A stretch of 64,000 nucleotides of DNA from Prevotella sp. (GCA_017650905.1 JAGCDZ010000010.1:30792-94791), one strand, 5' to 3'. Positions 41,409-51,776 are shown, numbered from the stretch's first letter. Notes: a model not told the origin generated them from the letters alone. Numbers and translations are program-made.

Positions 41409-42462
41409 TCTTGATATAATTGACAATCCATTCACCAACTTCACGGGTGCCATAATGGGCACCTCCCTCGACCTGAATCTCAGGGGTACGGACATTGGCA
41501 TCGAGCGAAGCATTGACGGCCTCACGAATCAAGGTTCCCTCTTTCTCAAGACCAAAATGCTCCAAAAGCATGGCTGCAGAAAGAATCTGAGCCAGAGGAT
41601 TCGCCAGATTCTGTCCAGCAGCCTGAGGCCAAGAACCATGAACGGGTTCGAAGAGCGGTGTATGCTCACCTAAAGACGCTGATGGCTGAAGACCCATCGA
41701 GCCAGTGATACAGGCCGTTTCGTCGGTAAGGATATCACCAAAGGTGTTTTCCGTCACAATGACATCGAAGAAACGGGGTTCCGTCAGCACACGCATCGAA
41801 GCATTGTCGATGAACATATAGTCTGTCCGAACCTCAGGATATTGGGGTTCTATCTCCTTGGCAATCTGACGCCACAAGCGGGAAGACGCCAGGATATTGG
41901 CCTTGTCGACAACCGTCAGATGTTTGTTGCGCTTCATCGCCATCTCAAAGCCTAACTTCACGATGCGTTCAATCTCAGGACGCGTGTAGATGTCCGTATC
42001 ATACGCCTTGTCGTTATCCTGGTATCTCTCACCAAAATACATACCACCCGTCAATTCACGCAGCACCACAAAATCAGCCCCACGAATCAGTTCATCCTTC
42101 AGAGGCGATTTGTGAAGCAGACAATCGAAAGTGGCCACAGGACGCACATTGGCAAAAAGGCCGAGTTTCTTGCGCATGGCCAGTAAACCTACCTCAGGAC
42201 GAATCTTCGCAGTAGGATCATGGTCATATTTCAGATCGCCCACAGCGGCAAAGAGCACAGCATCGGCCTGCATACAGATTTCGTGAGTCGCATCAGGATA
42301 TGGGTCCCCCACCTCATCGATGGCGTGCGCACCACAGATGGCTTCCTGATAGAGGAACTCATGTCCGCACTTGGCTGCAATGGCATCCAGCACAGCCACA
42401 CCTTGTTTCATGATCTCCGGTCCGATACCATCGCCCGAGAGAATTGCAATATTCAGCTTCAT
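41401..42462 (-). CDS. leuB: 3-isopropylmalate dehydrogenase
   Basis: 353 residues, the usual length. [20 protein letters not shown] opens the fold; [14 protein letters not shown] and [13 protein letters not shown] are the substrate and catalytic regions with the Tyr and Lys residues; [23 protein letters not shown] is the NAD-binding and metal region. It catalyses oxidative decarboxylation of 3-isopropylmalate in leucine synthesis (and related steps of isoleucine synthesis via citramalate). Four bases overlap the LeuA-like gene upstream. Confidence 0.95.
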   Translation of the reverse strand: MKLNIAILSGDGIGPEIMKQGVAVLDAIAAKCGHEFLYQEAICGAHAIDEVGDPYPDATHEICMQADAVLFAAVGDLKYDHDPTAKIRPEVGLLAMRKKLGLFANVRPVATFDCLLHKSPLKDELIRGADFVVLRELTGGMYFGERYQDNDKAYDTDIYTRPEIERIVKLGFEMAMKRNKHLTVVDKANILASSRLWRQIAKEIEPQYPEVRTDYMFIDNASMRVLTEPRFFDVIVTENTFGDILTDETACITGSMGLQPSASLGEHTPLFEPVHGSWPQAAGQNLANPLAQILSAAMLLEHFGLEKEGTLIREAVNASLDANVRTPEIQVEGGAHYGTREVGEWIVNYIKNA

Positions 42463-44033
42463 AGTTCGTTATTATGTTCTTTTTCTATAATGTTCAACAT
42501 TTTAAAGGTTGCCTTGATGGCAGCTTCCGTCTGGTCTGCATCGAGACCACGGGTACGGAACAACCGTCCTTTATCATTCCAGGTAATGACCGTCTGTACC
42601 AAGGCATCCGTACGTCCGCCAGGCGGAATAGTCACAGCATAGTTGGCAAGAATCGGGAAGGTACGGTCAAGATATTTCTTATAAATATAACGCAAGGATT
42701 TCACGAAAGCATCGTACTGACCATCACCAGTGGCACTGGCCTCATACTGCTGACCGTTGATTTCAATCTTGATATTCGCACCAGGCTTCAAACCATAGGC
42801 TGTAGAGACGATGTAACTGACGAGTTTCACTTTGTCTTCGGAAACATCGTGCTTGAGTACATCGCTCACGATGAAGGGCAAGTCCTCCAAGGTCACCCGT
42901 TCCTTCTTGTCGCCAAGTTCTGTAATACGCTGGGTTACCTTTCGTGTCTGTTCCGGTGTCAGTTCAAGACCTAATTCTTCCAGATTTTTGGTAATGTTAG
43001 CTTTGCCGCTGTTCTTACCTAAAGCATATTCACGTTTACGTCCGAAACGCTCTGGTACGAGGTCATTCTGATAGAGATTGTTTTTCTTATCACCATCCGC
43101 ATGGACACCAGCCACTTGGGTGAAGACATTATCACCAATGATGGGCTGATTAGGCGCCACAGCAATACCACTATAACTCTCTACCAAGCGCGAGATATCG
43201 TTCAGTTTGTTCTCGTTGATGTTCGTCTTCGCATGGAACTGATCCTTGAGAATCACCTGCACACTCGACAACGGCGCATTGCCACAACGCTCACCCAAAC
43301 CATTCACAGTGACATGCAGTCCTTTGGCACCACTCAATACAGCCGCTAAGGAATTCGACACGGCAAGGTCATAGTCGTTATGCGCATGGAAATCGAAATG
43401 AGTATCAGGGTAGCGCTTAATCATCTTGCGGAAATATTCAATACATTGGAGCGGATTCATGATGCCCAACGTATCGGGTAACATGAACCGGCGGATACCG
43501 CTGTCGCAGAGCTGGTCCATCAGATGATAGACGTATGTAGGCGAATCCTTCATACCATTCGACCAGTCCTCTAAATAGAGATTCACTGTGATGCCTTTGC
43601 TTCGGGCATATTTCACCACCTTACGGATATCCTCAATATGTTCGTCAGGTGTTTTCTGCAACTGCTGGGTGCAATGCTTCAGAGAACCTTTCACCAGAAG
43701 ATTCAGCGTCTTACATCCACAGGCATCTATCCAGTCCACGCTCTGACCGTCATCCACGAAACCGAGCACCTCTACCCGATTCAACTTGTCGATCTTCTCA
43801 GCATAACGGCAGATCATCTGCACGGCCTCTTTGTCACCTTCTGAAACACGGGCAGAAGCTACTTCGATGCGATCCACATTCAAATCATGAAGCAACATAC
43901 GTGCCATCATCAGTTTCTCATGCGGCAAGAAAGAGACACCACTGGTCTGCTCACCGTCACGCAAGGTAGAATCCAGGATTTCCACAAAGGGCTGGATGCG
44001 CTTGTAGTTGTTTACTTTCTCTGCTGTTCCCAT
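42459..44033 (-). CDS. LeuA-like acyl-CoA condensing enzyme, probable citramalate synthase
   Basis: 524 residues. [17 protein letters not shown] is the HMGL-like TIM-barrel opening; [16 protein letters not shown] and [17 protein letters not shown] are the metal-binding and gating motifs; residues about 390-515 form a LeuA-type allosteric domain. It is the second synthase of the operon, beside a standard leuA, and differs in the N-terminal barrel. Bacteroidota leu operons typically carry such a paralog, and (R)-citramalate synthase (isoleucine precursor from pyruvate) is the likely activity. The attenuator's Ile codons fit this. Substrate is not proven. Confidence 0.8.
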   Translation of the reverse strand: MGTAEKVNNYKRIQPFVEILDSTLRDGEQTSGVSFLPHEKLMMARMLLHDLNVDRIEVASARVSEGDKEAVQMICRYAEKIDKLNRVEVLGFVDDGQSVDWIDACGCKTLNLLVKGSLKHCTQQLQKTPDEHIEDIRKVVKYARSKGITVNLYLEDWSNGMKDSPTYVYHLMDQLCDSGIRRFMLPDTLGIMNPLQCIEYFRKMIKRYPDTHFDFHAHNDYDLAVSNSLAAVLSGAKGLHVTVNGLGERCGNAPLSSVQVILKDQFHAKTNINENKLNDISRLVESYSGIAVAPNQPIIGDNVFTQVAGVHADGDKKNNLYQNDLVPERFGRKREYALGKNSGKANITKNLEELGLELTPEQTRKVTQRITELGDKKERVTLEDLPFIVSDVLKHDVSEDKVKLVSYIVSTAYGLKPGANIKIEINGQQYEASATGDGQYDAFVKSLRYIYKKYLDRTFPILANYAVTIPPGGRTDALVQTVITWNDKGRLFRTRGLDADQTEAAIKATFKMLNIIEKEHNNEL

Positions 44034-44608
44034 GCAATGGTCTTGTCTTGGTTTTGTACTAAAAAATCAATATCATCAAGGCCGTTGATCAAGCAGTGTT
44101 TCTTATAAGAATTAATCTCGAAAGATTCACTGTGGCCTGTAGAAAGATTCGTCACTGTCTGATTTGGGAGATCGACCTTTACCTGAGTTTCTGGATTCTT
44201 CTGAATACTCTGAAAAAGCTCTGCGAGGAAATCCTCGCTTACCTGCACTGGCAATACGAAATTATTTAATTCATTATTCTTGTGAATATCTGCAAAGAAG
44301 GAGCTGATGACCACCCTGAATCCATAGCCGGCAATCGCCCAAGCCGCATGCTCTCGAGAGGAGCCAGAACCGAAGTTCTTGCCTGCCACAAGGATACATC
44401 CTGAGTATTTAGGATTATTCAGCACGAAGTCCGGATTCGGTGTGCCATCGGCCTGATAGCGCCAATCGCGGAAGAGATTATCACCAAAGAATTGCTCCTC
44501 ACGCGTTGTTGCCTTTAAGAAACGAGCGGGTATAATCTGGTCGGTGTCCACATTCTCAAGTGGAAGCGGAACACAAGTACTGGTTATAATGTCGAATTTC
44601 TGTTTCAT
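44012..44608 (-). CDS. leuD: 3-isopropylmalate dehydratase small subunit
   Basis: 198 residues. VDTDQIIPARFLK and LVAGKNFGSGSSREHAAWAI are the swivel-domain signature of LeuD/aconitase small subunits. It pairs with LeuC to isomerise 2-isopropylmalate via dehydration and rehydration. The 3' end overlaps the LeuA-like gene by 22 bases, so coupling is likely. Confidence 0.95.
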   Translation of the reverse strand: MKQKFDIITSTCVPLPLENVDTDQIIPARFLKATTREEQFFGDNLFRDWRYQADGTPNPDFVLNNPKYSGCILVAGKNFGSGSSREHAAWAIAGYGFRVVISSFFADIHKNNELNNFVLPVQVSEDFLAELFQSIQKNPETQVKVDLPNQTVTNLSTGHSESFEINSYKKHCLINGLDDIDFLVQNQDKTIAWEQQRK

Positions 44609-44638
44609 CTTGATTCTGTTCTTTTGTTCTTCTTATGG

Positions 44639-46015
44639 CTAAAGAAACTCACGTGGATCGGTGATGACTCCTGTGACAGCAGCGGCGGCAGCGACCAGAG
44701 GCGATGCCAGAATAGTACGTGCGCCAGGGCCTTGACGGCCCTCAAAATTACGATTAGAAGTAGAGACCGAAAGCTTACCTGCCGGAATCTTATCGTCGTT
44801 CATCGCCAAACAGGCAGAACAGCCTGGCTGACGAATCTCAAAACCTGCATCGCCAAGAATCGTATCGAGACCTTCTTCACGAATCAGACGGTCTACAGCC
44901 CATGAACCAGGCACTAACCAAGCGATGACATCCTGTGCTTTCTTTCGTCCCTTTACAATTGATGCAAAGGCACGGAAATCTTCAATGCGACCATTGGTAC
45001 AGGCCCCTAAGAACACATAGTCGACCTTGGTACCAAGCAGTTTCTGTCCAGCCTTAAAACCCATATATTGTAGGGATTTTTCAAAACCGACTCCACTCTC
45101 GTTTGGAATCGTTTCAGTAATGCCAATGCCCATACCGGGATTCGTTCCGTAGGTGATACGAGGCTCAATGTCTGCAGCATCAAAGACAAGTTCCTTGTCG
45201 AAGACAGCATCATCGCCACTCTTCAAGGTCTTCCACTCCGCCACCGCCTGCTCCCAGGCCTCACCCTTCGGTGCATATTCCTTACCTTTTATATAATTGA
45301 AAGTCGTCTCGTCAGGAGCTACAAAACCACCCCGGGCTCCCATCTCTATCGAGAGATTACAAAGCGTCAGACGACCTTCCATCGACAGGTTCTTGACCAC
45401 ATCGCCAGCATATTCTACAAAATAGCCAGTAGCCCCCGAAGTCGACAACTGTGCCATGAGATAGAGGGCCACGTCCTTGGCTGTCACACCCTTGCCCAGT
45501 TTACCGTTGATACTAATTCGCATCGACTTGGGCTTCTGCTGAAGGATACATTGTGAGGCCAGAACCATCTCGACCTCTGAGGTACCAATGCCAAAGGCCA
45601 CAGCGCCCATCGCACCATGGGTAGAAGTGTGGGAGTCGCCACAGACAATCGTCATGCCAGGTAAACTCAGTCCTTTCTCGGGACCTACCACATGGATGAT
45701 ACCGTTATCGGGAGACATCATACCATAATGTGTCAGTCCGAAATCGGCAGCATTCTTTGCCAACATATCAACCTGCTTCTTTGATACAGGGTCTTCGATA
45801 GGCTTATCTTGATCATGTGTCGGCGTATTATGGTCAGGCATACAGAAAATCTGCTGGGGCCGGAAACACTTCAATCCTCTTGCCCTCATGCCTTCAAAGG
45901 CCTGTGGTGAAGTGACCTCATGGCAATAAAGCCTGTCGATATATAACTGTGTGGGACCGTCCTCAATCTGCTGGACCACATGCTTGTCCCATATCTTGTC
46001 AAATAAAGTATTCAT
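44639..46015 (-). CDS. leuC: 3-isopropylmalate dehydratase large subunit
   Basis: 458 residues. The conserved Cys residues that bind the [4Fe-4S] cluster are in [13 protein letters not shown] and [33 protein letters not shown] is the aconitase-family motif. Forms the LeuCD heterodimer for the second step of leucine synthesis, and also handles citramalate in organisms using that isoleucine route. Thirty bases separate it from leuD. Confidence 0.95.
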   Translation of the reverse strand: MNTLFDKIWDKHVVQQIEDGPTQLYIDRLYCHEVTSPQAFEGMRARGLKCFRPQQIFCMPDHNTPTHDQDKPIEDPVSKKQVDMLAKNAADFGLTHYGMMSPDNGIIHVVGPEKGLSLPGMTIVCGDSHTSTHGAMGAVAFGIGTSEVEMVLASQCILQQKPKSMRISINGKLGKGVTAKDVALYLMAQLSTSGATGYFVEYAGDVVKNLSMEGRLTLCNLSIEMGARGGFVAPDETTFNYIKGKEYAPKGEAWEQAVAEWKTLKSGDDAVFDKELVFDAADIEPRITYGTNPGMGIGITETIPNESGVGFEKSLQYMGFKAGQKLLGTKVDYVFLGACTNGRIEDFRAFASIVKGRKKAQDVIAWLVPGSWAVDRLIREEGLDTILGDAGFEIRQPGCSACLAMNDDKIPAGKLSVSTSNRNFEGRQGPGARTILASPLVAAAAAVTGVITDPREFL

Positions 46016-46032
46016 CTATAAAATCTAATATA

Positions 46033-47535
46033 CTATTCCTCAACCTTAAACTTATTGATACAGTCAATATAAGCCTCCACAGAAGCCGTCACGATGTCAG
46101 TGTCAGCACCAAAGCCGTAGTACAACGAGCCGTCGTATTCCACCTGCATGTGTACCTTACCCACATCGTCAGAACCTTTCGAAATAGCCTGGATGGTGAA
46201 TTCCTTCAGTGTCATCTGCTTCATGATAATCTTCTTCAATGCCTTGATAGCTGCATCTACAGGACCATTGCCGGAGGCAGCTGCCTCAAACTTCTGTCCG
46301 GAAATATCAAGACCTATGGAGGCCACGCTCTTCACACCCTTGCCTGTCGTCACTTGCAGGAAGTCGAGCTTCACGGCATGTGAATCCGCTGTATCGGCAC
46401 CCGCCAGCATGAGCACATCGGCATCGCTCACCTCCTTCTTGTTGTCAGCCAGCTGTAAGAACTTCTCATAGATTTTGTCGAGTTTCTGTTCCTCCAGATC
46501 CACGCCGTTCATGTGCAAGCGATGTTTCAAGGCTGCCCTTCCGCTACGTGCCGTCAGCAGGATGCTGTTATCATCGATGCCCACATCTTTCGGATTCATA
46601 ATCTCATAAGTCTGGACATTCTTCAGCACACCGTCCTGATGGATGCCGCTGGAATGCGCAAAGGCATTACGGCCGACAATGGCCTTATTAGGCTGTACGG
46701 GCATATTCATGAGCGAAGAGACCATACGTGAGATGGGGTAAATCTTCGTGGTATTGATATTTGTATCAACGCCAAGGTTCTTATGGCACTTCAGAATCAT
46801 CGCAATTTCCTCCAACGAGGTATTACCAGCCCGTTCACCAATACCATTGACTGTCACCTCCACCTGTCGGGCACCAGCCATCACACCGCTGAAAGTATTA
46901 GCCGTTGCCAGGCCTAAGTCATTGTGACAGTGCGTTGAGATAATGGCCCTGTCGATGCCGTCGACATGTTCTTTCAGATATTTGATCTTCTCGAAATATT
47001 CCTGAGGCAGACAATAGCCTGTCGTATCAGGGATGTTCACCACAGTGGCACCCGCCTTGATAACGGCCTCAACCACCTGGGCCAGATATTCATTATCGGT
47101 ACGGCCGGCATCCTCGCAGTAGAACTCCACATCGTCGACATAACGCTTGGCATACTTCGTAGCAGCTATTGCCTGTTCCAATATCTTCTCACGGGTGGAG
47201 TTGAACTTATACTGGATATGCTCATCGCTTGTACCGATACCCGTATGGATGCGCTTGTGTTTGGCGTACTTCAAGGCCTCAAAGGCCACATCGATATCGC
47301 GCTCCACAGCACGTGTCAGTGCACAAATAACGGGCCATGTCACCGCCTTTGAAATTTCGATTACTGAATTAAAATCTCCAGGACTGCTGATTGGGAATCC
47401 TGCTTCAATCACATCCACGCCGAGTTGCTCCAGCGCTTTGGCTACCTGAATCTTCTCTACGGTGTTCAACTGGCAACCAGGCACCTGCTCTCCGTCGCGG
47501 AGTGTCGTGTCGAAAATGTAAAGTCTGTCGTTCAT
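46033..47535 (-). CDS. leuA: 2-isopropylmalate synthase
   Basis: 500 residues. [18 protein letters not shown] is the catalytic opening; [16 protein letters not shown] holds metal-binding His residues; [19 protein letters not shown] is the second signature. The C-terminal 120 residues (from about 380) form the leucine-binding regulatory domain, so feedback inhibition is likely. First gene of the operon, 45 bases downstream of the attenuator terminator. Confidence 0.95.
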   Translation of the reverse strand: MNDRLYIFDTTLRDGEQVPGCQLNTVEKIQVAKALEQLGVDVIEAGFPISSPGDFNSVIEISKAVTWPVICALTRAVERDIDVAFEALKYAKHKRIHTGIGTSDEHIQYKFNSTREKILEQAIAATKYAKRYVDDVEFYCEDAGRTDNEYLAQVVEAVIKAGATVVNIPDTTGYCLPQEYFEKIKYLKEHVDGIDRAIISTHCHNDLGLATANTFSGVMAGARQVEVTVNGIGERAGNTSLEEIAMILKCHKNLGVDTNINTTKIYPISRMVSSLMNMPVQPNKAIVGRNAFAHSSGIHQDGVLKNVQTYEIMNPKDVGIDDNSILLTARSGRAALKHRLHMNGVDLEEQKLDKIYEKFLQLADNKKEVSDADVLMLAGADTADSHAVKLDFLQVTTGKGVKSVASIGLDISGQKFEAAASGNGPVDAAIKALKKIIMKQMTLKEFTIQAISKGSDDVGKVHMQVEYDGSLYYGFGADTDIVTASVEAYIDCINKFKVEE

Positions 47536-47578
47536 TTTTGTTTCAATTAATTATGATTTTTTGTTCTTATGTCTAAAA

Positions 47579-47615
47579 CCAAAAAAGCCTTTCACACTCG
47601 GAAGTGAGAAAGGCT
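47579..47615 (-). terminator. Attenuator terminator of the leu operon
   Basis: On the reverse strand AGCCTTTC...CAC / GTG...GAAAGGCT forms a strong stem (47615-47586), followed by six T. It lies between the leader peptide and leuA. Its 5' arm contains TCACTTCCG, complementary to CGGAAGTGA in the leader peptide region. Confidence 0.85.
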
Positions 47616-47686
47616 CTATATTCTTATGTATCCTATACCTATTTTATATATACACCCAAATCACTTCCGACTACGCCCTGCAGTCG
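47599..47686 (-). promoter_or_regulatory. Attenuator: pause hairpin and antiterminator
   Basis: Segments 1:2 pair as CGACT/AGTCG (47686-47668). Segment 2 (CGGAAGTGA, 47669-47661) can instead pair with segment 3 (TCACTTCCG, 47607-47599), which otherwise belongs to the terminator stem. The two pairings exclude each other. Confidence 0.8.
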
Positions 47687-47725
47687 AATAATAATAATGG
47701 TGCTAATTAGGCCGAGATTCATCAT
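47639..47725 (-). CDS. Leader peptide of the leu operon (28 codons)
   Basis: The reverse strand from ATG 47725 reads a 28-residue peptide starting MMNLGLIST, then four consecutive Ile codons (47698-47687), RLQGVVGSDLGVYIK and TAG. It is too short for usual ORF calling. Ile, Val and Leu make up 13 of 28 residues. Directly after the Ile codons begins arm 1 of a pause hairpin (CGACT at 47686-47682, pairing with AGTCG at 47672-47668). Ribosome stalling at the Ile codons would mask arm 1 and free the antiterminator. The control peptide of classic attenuation. Confidence 0.85.
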   Translation of the reverse strand: MMNLGLISTIIIIRLQGVVGSDLGVYIK

Positions 47726-47756
47726 CTTTTCTTTTGCTTTTGTTTAAATTCGGGGG

Positions 47757-47788
47757 CAAAGTTATAACTTTCCTGCGAAACCAACAAA
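47757..47788 (-). promoter_or_regulatory. Promoter of the leu operon
   Basis: Reverse strand TTTG (47788-47785), 20-base spacer, TAACTTTG (47764-47757); an exact consensus match. Start near 47750, giving a leader of about 25 bases before the leader-peptide ATG. Confidence 0.85.
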
Positions 47789-47833
47789 CATTTTGTCGTT
47801 TTTTTGCTTAAAAAAGTATCAAATTTACACTTT

Positions 47834-48637
47834 TTACTCTAATTCATACACTTCACTGGGCATTTTCCGCTTCAGAACTTCCAGTTGAATATCCTTTCCC
47901 GGGATGATTCCATAACTACGCAGAATGGCATCCACCGTCTTCCGTGCCAACTCCGGATGATTGTTCTCCTCACTCAGATGACACAGCCAGACATGCTTCA
48001 GCCGTTCCGTCATATTCTCTGCCAACACGTGACCGCAATCTTTGTTCGACAGATGGCCACTCGGACTGATAATCCTGTCTTTCAGATACTGAGGATAAGG
48101 ACCACCCTGCAGCATTTCCACATCATGGTTGGCCTCGATCACAAGATAATTAGCCTCTCCGATATATCCCCTCATCTCCTCAGTCACACTGCCAGCATCC
48201 GTCATAATGACAAAGACCAAACCCTCGACCTCAATCTTATACCCTACATTCTCACTGGCATCATGAGGCACAGGAAAAGGTGTCACCAGGAAATCACCCA
48301 ACCTGACAGTGGTGCCTGGCTCCAAAAACAATTTCTGTTCTTTCAGCAGTTTCCGTTGGACACAGTAATTATGGTCTATACCCATATGAACTTTCTCTGT
48401 GGCATAGACAGGCACGTTGTAATCATGGCTGAAGGCACCGACAGACTTGATGTGGTCTGCGTGGTCATGCGTAATCAGGATTCTCTGCACCGAACTAAGG
48501 TTGATGCCATAATCCCTCGCATACTTCTTTAGCGTTCTTAAGCCAACTCCTATATCTACAAATAATCCGTCGGTTGCGGTGCCGAGATAATAGCAATTCC
48601 CACTGCTACCGCTCCCAAACGATACAAATTTCAGCAT
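47834..48637 (-). CDS. MBL-fold metallo-hydrolase, WalJ/YycJ type
   Basis: 267 residues. FGSGSSGNCYYLG opens the protein as in YycJ; ILITHDHADHIKSVGAF is the HxHxDH metal-binding motif; VIMTDAGSVTEEM and NYLVIEANHDVEML and GHLSNKDCGHVL supply other ligands. YycJ-like proteins are double-metal 5' exonuclease-like enzymes involved in DNA repair in other bacteria, though the role here is inferred. It has its own consensus promoter and lies upstream of the leu operon. Confidence 0.85.
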   Translation of the reverse strand: MLKFVSFGSGSSGNCYYLGTATDGLFVDIGVGLRTLKKYARDYGINLSSVQRILITHDHADHIKSVGAFSHDYNVPVYATEKVHMGIDHNYCVQRKLLKEQKLFLEPGTTVRLGDFLVTPFPVPHDASENVGYKIEVEGLVFVIMTDAGSVTEEMRGYIGEANYLVIEANHDVEMLQGGPYPQYLKDRIISPSGHLSNKDCGHVLAENMTERLKHVWLCHLSEENNHPELARKTVDAILRSYGIIPGKDIQLEVLKRKMPSEVYELE

Positions 48638-48655
48638 TTTGATTTATATTTTGTG

Positions 48656-48687
48656 CAAAAGTACACAAAAAACATTGTACAACCAAA
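48656..48687 (-). promoter_or_regulatory. Promoter of the MBL hydrolase gene
   Basis: Reverse strand TTTG (48687-48684), 20 bases, TACTTTTG (48663-48656). Confidence 0.8.
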
Positions 48688-48708
48688 GAATTATACAATT
48701 TTAATGTT

Positions 48709-50922
48709 TTAGAACGGCAGTCCCACAGCAAAATGGAAAGCGAAGTCACGACTTAGACGTGGGTGGATGATGGCATAATGCTCTTCTTCCTCCGTCTCAT
48801 AGGCTGGATTCACTGCCTTCATACCCAGATCGAAACGCATGATGAAATAATCAAAATTCAGGCGAAGGCCCAATCCATAACTTACAGCCATGTCGCTGAG
48901 AATGTTCTGCAGTTTGAACTGACCTCCGGGCTGCTGTTCATAATCACGGATGGTCCAGATGTTACCCGCATCCACAAACAAGGCACCGCCGAATTTCCAA
49001 AAAAGGTGTGTACGGTATTCCAAATTCAAGTCCAGTTTCATGTCACCCGTCTGGGTGATGAAATTGATGTTACCGTCACGACCTTTATAGCGTCCAGGGC
49101 CAAGACTTCTCACACTCCATCCACGAACACTGTTGGCACCACCTGAGAAATAACGTTTCTCAAACGGCAGCACCGTGCTGTTGCCGTAAGGATAGGCTAT
49201 GCCTAAACCGCAGTGGAATACCAGCTGGTCCTGATAGTTCTGTAGCAGATTACAGGTAAAATCTACGTCTCCCTTCATGTATTGGGCATAGGCGATGTTA
49301 AAGACACGATACTGCCCATCACCGTCCTGCTCGGCATGAAACAGATAACTACCCAGATTGAGCAGATTACCTGCTGTCTCCAGATTCGTCTTAATGGCCA
49401 CATGACCGTTATTGTAACTATAGCCGAAACCGGTCTTCATGATAAACAAATCCTCATAGTTATACCTGAGGATGACATTATAGTTGCTGTTGTCCTGCAG
49501 ATACTCGTTCTTAAAGGTCTCGCTGACCCAAGGCATGAAAATATAGTTCAGATCGAGGAGATCAAACTGATACTGGTCATAACGCGACTGGGGTTTCCAA
49601 CGGTATCGCCAGCCAGCGGAGAGCACACGACGATGAAACTCCGGACGGTTCTGGGTATCGTAAAGCAACGACACTTCACTGGTGGCAATGATTTTCCGAC
49701 GCATCTCACGACTCAGGAAAGGCATGATAAAACGTGGGAAAGACAGACGACTCTCCAAACTATACTCCACAAAGTCCTGGTTGCGGTAGCCCTCCAGTCC
49801 GCGAATGGCCTCATAGGCACCACGCAACTGCACACTGAATGTCTCAGAGCCACGGAACAGATTACGGTTCTGATAGGTCAGCGAAGCGGCAGCTCCAAGG
49901 TCTCCTGCCGTATTCGTGCCTTCCGGCTGAAAACTGAGTGTCGATGGTTTATTGGTCTGCACCTGTACATCCATATCAATCATGGCAGAGTCAGGCGTGG
50001 TCTGGAAATTGATATTGGTATACTTCACCGCTCCAAGACGACCAAAGTGATTATAGGTATTCTGGAGTCCTTCTGCCGAGTATGGTTGACCTTCTGTCAA
50101 CATAGTATTCTCGCGTAATACACGGTCACGTAGATGAATCACCGAGTCTTGCGGGTCACCACTGGCATAACTGATCCGTCTGACAGTATACTGCGTATGC
50201 AGCGTGTCCTTGATGTCACTCGTACGATAAGGTCTCAATTGTAGGGTCAGATCCACCTGATGGGAATCCTGAATAGAATCGGCCAGGAAGTTGATAAACT
50301 CCTTATGGAAACGGTAATAGCCGTTATTCTGCAGGAAAGAGGTCAATCTGGAACGCTCTTCGTTGAGGGCGTTTACATTGAATACCATACCTTCATGAAG
50401 ACCTCGTTTGTCATTCTTCAACAGACGGGCTATCACACTGTCCTGAATATCATACTCCAAATTCCTAATAAAATAATGACTGCCGGGATGAAGCACATAG
50501 AAGGCATCCAGTTTCTTTCGATTGGTGGACGTAAACAATTCCACCTGTGCATCCAGATAGCCGAGGTTGCGAAGTGCCAGTTGCAGTTCCTCACATGACC
50601 TTCGAGCGAGTATCGTATCAAACAGCACGGGGGCCTCACCAATGGAGTGAAGCGTACGGTTAATCCAGCGGGCGCTGTCGTCTCCTGCCAGTTGGTAGAT
50701 GCCCAAGGGAATCTTAGCGATAGAGAACCAGCGAGAATTACTCTTCTGACGCACATAAGTCTTCAGTTGAGATGTATTGATATCCCTGTATTTCCCATCA
50801 GCCACCACCGATACGCTCTTCAGCATGACTTCACCTTCCGGAATATCACGCGAGGTAGAGCATGCACTGAAAAGCATGAGCAAAAAAGCGATGGCCAACA
50901 GGCCTATTTGGTGTCTTGACAT
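48709..50922 (-). CDS. Omp85/TamA-like outer-membrane lipoprotein
   Basis: About 737 residues from ATG 50922. The signal peptide ends FLLMLFSACSTS, with a lipidation Cys. Two or three POTRA-like repeats (residues about 30-330) precede a C-terminal 16-stranded barrel with the surface-antigen motif VRGWSVRSLGPGRYKG and a terminal Phe (FHFAVGLPF), as in BamA/TamA. Bacteroidota carry such lipidated Omp85 members of unclear substrate. The gene is divergent from the RNA methyltransferase and shares its promoter region. Confidence 0.82.
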   Translation of the reverse strand: MSRHQIGLLAIAFLLMLFSACSTSRDIPEGEVMLKSVSVVADGKYRDINTSQLKTYVRQKSNSRWFSIAKIPLGIYQLAGDDSARWINRTLHSIGEAPVLFDTILARRSCEELQLALRNLGYLDAQVELFTSTNRKKLDAFYVLHPGSHYFIRNLEYDIQDSVIARLLKNDKRGLHEGMVFNVNALNEERSRLTSFLQNNGYYRFHKEFINFLADSIQDSHQVDLTLQLRPYRTSDIKDTLHTQYTVRRISYASGDPQDSVIHLRDRVLRENTMLTEGQPYSAEGLQNTYNHFGRLGAVKYTNINFQTTPDSAMIDMDVQVQTNKPSTLSFQPEGTNTAGDLGAAASLTYQNRNLFRGSETFSVQLRGAYEAIRGLEGYRNQDFVEYSLESRLSFPRFIMPFLSREMRRKIIATSEVSLLYDTQNRPEFHRRVLSAGWRYRWKPQSRYDQYQFDLLDLNYIFMPWVSETFKNEYLQDNSNYNVILRYNYEDLFIMKTGFGYSYNNGHVAIKTNLETAGNLLNLGSYLFHAEQDGDGQYRVFNIAYAQYMKGDVDFTCNLLQNYQDQLVFHCGLGIAYPYGNSTVLPFEKRYFSGGANSVRGWSVRSLGPGRYKGRDGNINFITQTGDMKLDLNLEYRTHLFWKFGGALFVDAGNIWTIRDYEQQPGGQFKLQNILSDMAVSYGLGLRLNFDYFIMRFDLGMKAVNPAYETEEEEHYAIIHPRLSRDFAFHFAVGLPF

Positions 50923-50944
50923 CAATATCTCACGAATTTGCTTG

Positions 50945-50976
50945 CAAAGATAGAAATAAATCTTTATCTTTGCAAA
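50945..50976 (-). promoter_or_regulatory. Promoter of the Omp85-like gene
   Basis: Reverse strand TTTG (50976-50973), 20 bases, TATCTTTG (50952-50945). Confidence 0.75.
50965..50972 (+). promoter_or_regulatory. -7 element of the RNA methyltransferase promoter
   Basis: TATCTTTG, 16 bases before the ATG at 50988. It lies inside the divergent promoter on the other strand. The upstream TTTG is at a longer, 24-base spacing, so the -33 part is weak. Confidence 0.5.
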
Positions 50977-50987
50977 CAAAAAGCGAA

Positions 50988-51740
50988 ATGATTAGCAAAA
51001 ATCAGATAAAATATATCCGTCAGTTGGAATTGAAAAAATTCCGCAAGCGTGAAAACTGTTTTGTAGCAGAAGGTCCGAAAGTGGTTGGTGACCTCATGAA
51101 GCAGTACCAGCCCAAAGCCATTTTTGCTACCGACGAATGGCGTCCCAGCAATATACCCGACACCACCGTGCTCACTAAGATTACTGATGATGAACTCAGA
51201 CGTATCAGCTTTCTTCAGAATCCTCAGCAGGTGCTCGCCATCTTCCCTCTTCCCTCTTCAATCTCTCACCTCTCACCTCTTACCTCTCACCTCTACCTTG
51301 CTCTTGATGGCATACAGGATCCTGGTAACCTCGGCACCATCATCCGCATTGCCGACTGGTTTGGCATCGATACCATCTATTGCAGCGAAGACACCGCCGA
51401 TGCCTACAACCCCAAGGTGGTACAGGCCACGATGGGAAGTCTCGCACACGTACATATTATATATTGTGACCTGCTACAGCTATTCGACTCTCTTCCCCCA
51501 TCCTACCCAATCTATGGAACTCTGCTCGATGGAGATGACATTTACCAGCAGCCTCTCTCGCAGGAAGGTATCATCGTGATGGGTAACGAGGGCAACGGCA
51601 TCTCAGAGACTGTACGCCAACGTGTCACCCACCGCCTGCTCATACCCAATTTCCATCAAGGCGACAGTGCCGAGAGTCTTAATGTGGCCATTGCTACCGC
51701 CATCACCTGTTCCGAATTCCGCAGAAGAGGCACAAAATAA
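50988..51740 (+). CDS. SpoU/TrmH-family RNA 2'-O-methyltransferase with heptamer-encoded insertion
   Basis: About 250 residues from ATG 50988; the upstream frame to 50916 lies in promoter DNA. IKYIRQLELKKFRKRENCFVAEG is the N-terminal substrate-binding region; LDGIQDPGNLGTIIRIADWFG is SpoU motif 1; VMGNEGNGISETV and IPNFHQGDSAESLNVAIATAI are motifs 2 and 3 that form the SAM-binding knot. Between the N-terminal part and the knot, residues about 85-104 are encoded by two heptamer repeats (51242-51297). It is probably an rRNA or tRNA guanosine methylase; the target is unknown. Confidence 0.85.
   Translation: MISKNQIKYIRQLELKKFRKRENCFVAEGPKVVGDLMKQYQPKAIFATDEWRPSNIPDTTVLTKITDDELRRISFLQNPQQVLAIFPLPSSISHLSPLTSHLYLALDGIQDPGNLGTIIRIADWFGIDTIYCSEDTADAYNPKVVQATMGSLAHVHIIYCDLLQLFDSLPPSYPIYGTLLDGDDIYQQPLSQEGIIVMGNEGNGISETVRQRVTHRLLIPNFHQGDSAESLNVAIATAITCSEFRRRGTK
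51242..51297. repeat. CTTCCCT/CTCTCAC heptanucleotide repeats in the RNA methyltransferase gene
   Basis: Eight exact seven-base steps: CTTCCCT twice, CTTCAAT, then CTCTCAC twice, CTCTTAC, CTCTCAC, CTCTACC. They code for the linker between the two domains. Confidence 0.85.
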
Positions 51741-51742
51741 AA

Positions 51743-51776
51743 GAGGCTGATCTTCTCAGACAAGCCCCTTTGCTAA
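51743..51776 (+). terminator. Candidate terminator after the RNA methyltransferase
   Basis: GAGGCTGATCT-TCTC-AGACAAGCCCC forms an imperfect stem, with CTTTGC after it. The run of T is short, so confidence is moderate. The rest of 51777-51977 is AT-rich with no gene seen. Confidence 0.45.

Noticed and set aside
47885-48532. A 215-codon forward frame opposite the MBL hydrolase
   Set aside because: Antisense shadow of a gene with intact metal-binding motifs; no domain of its own.
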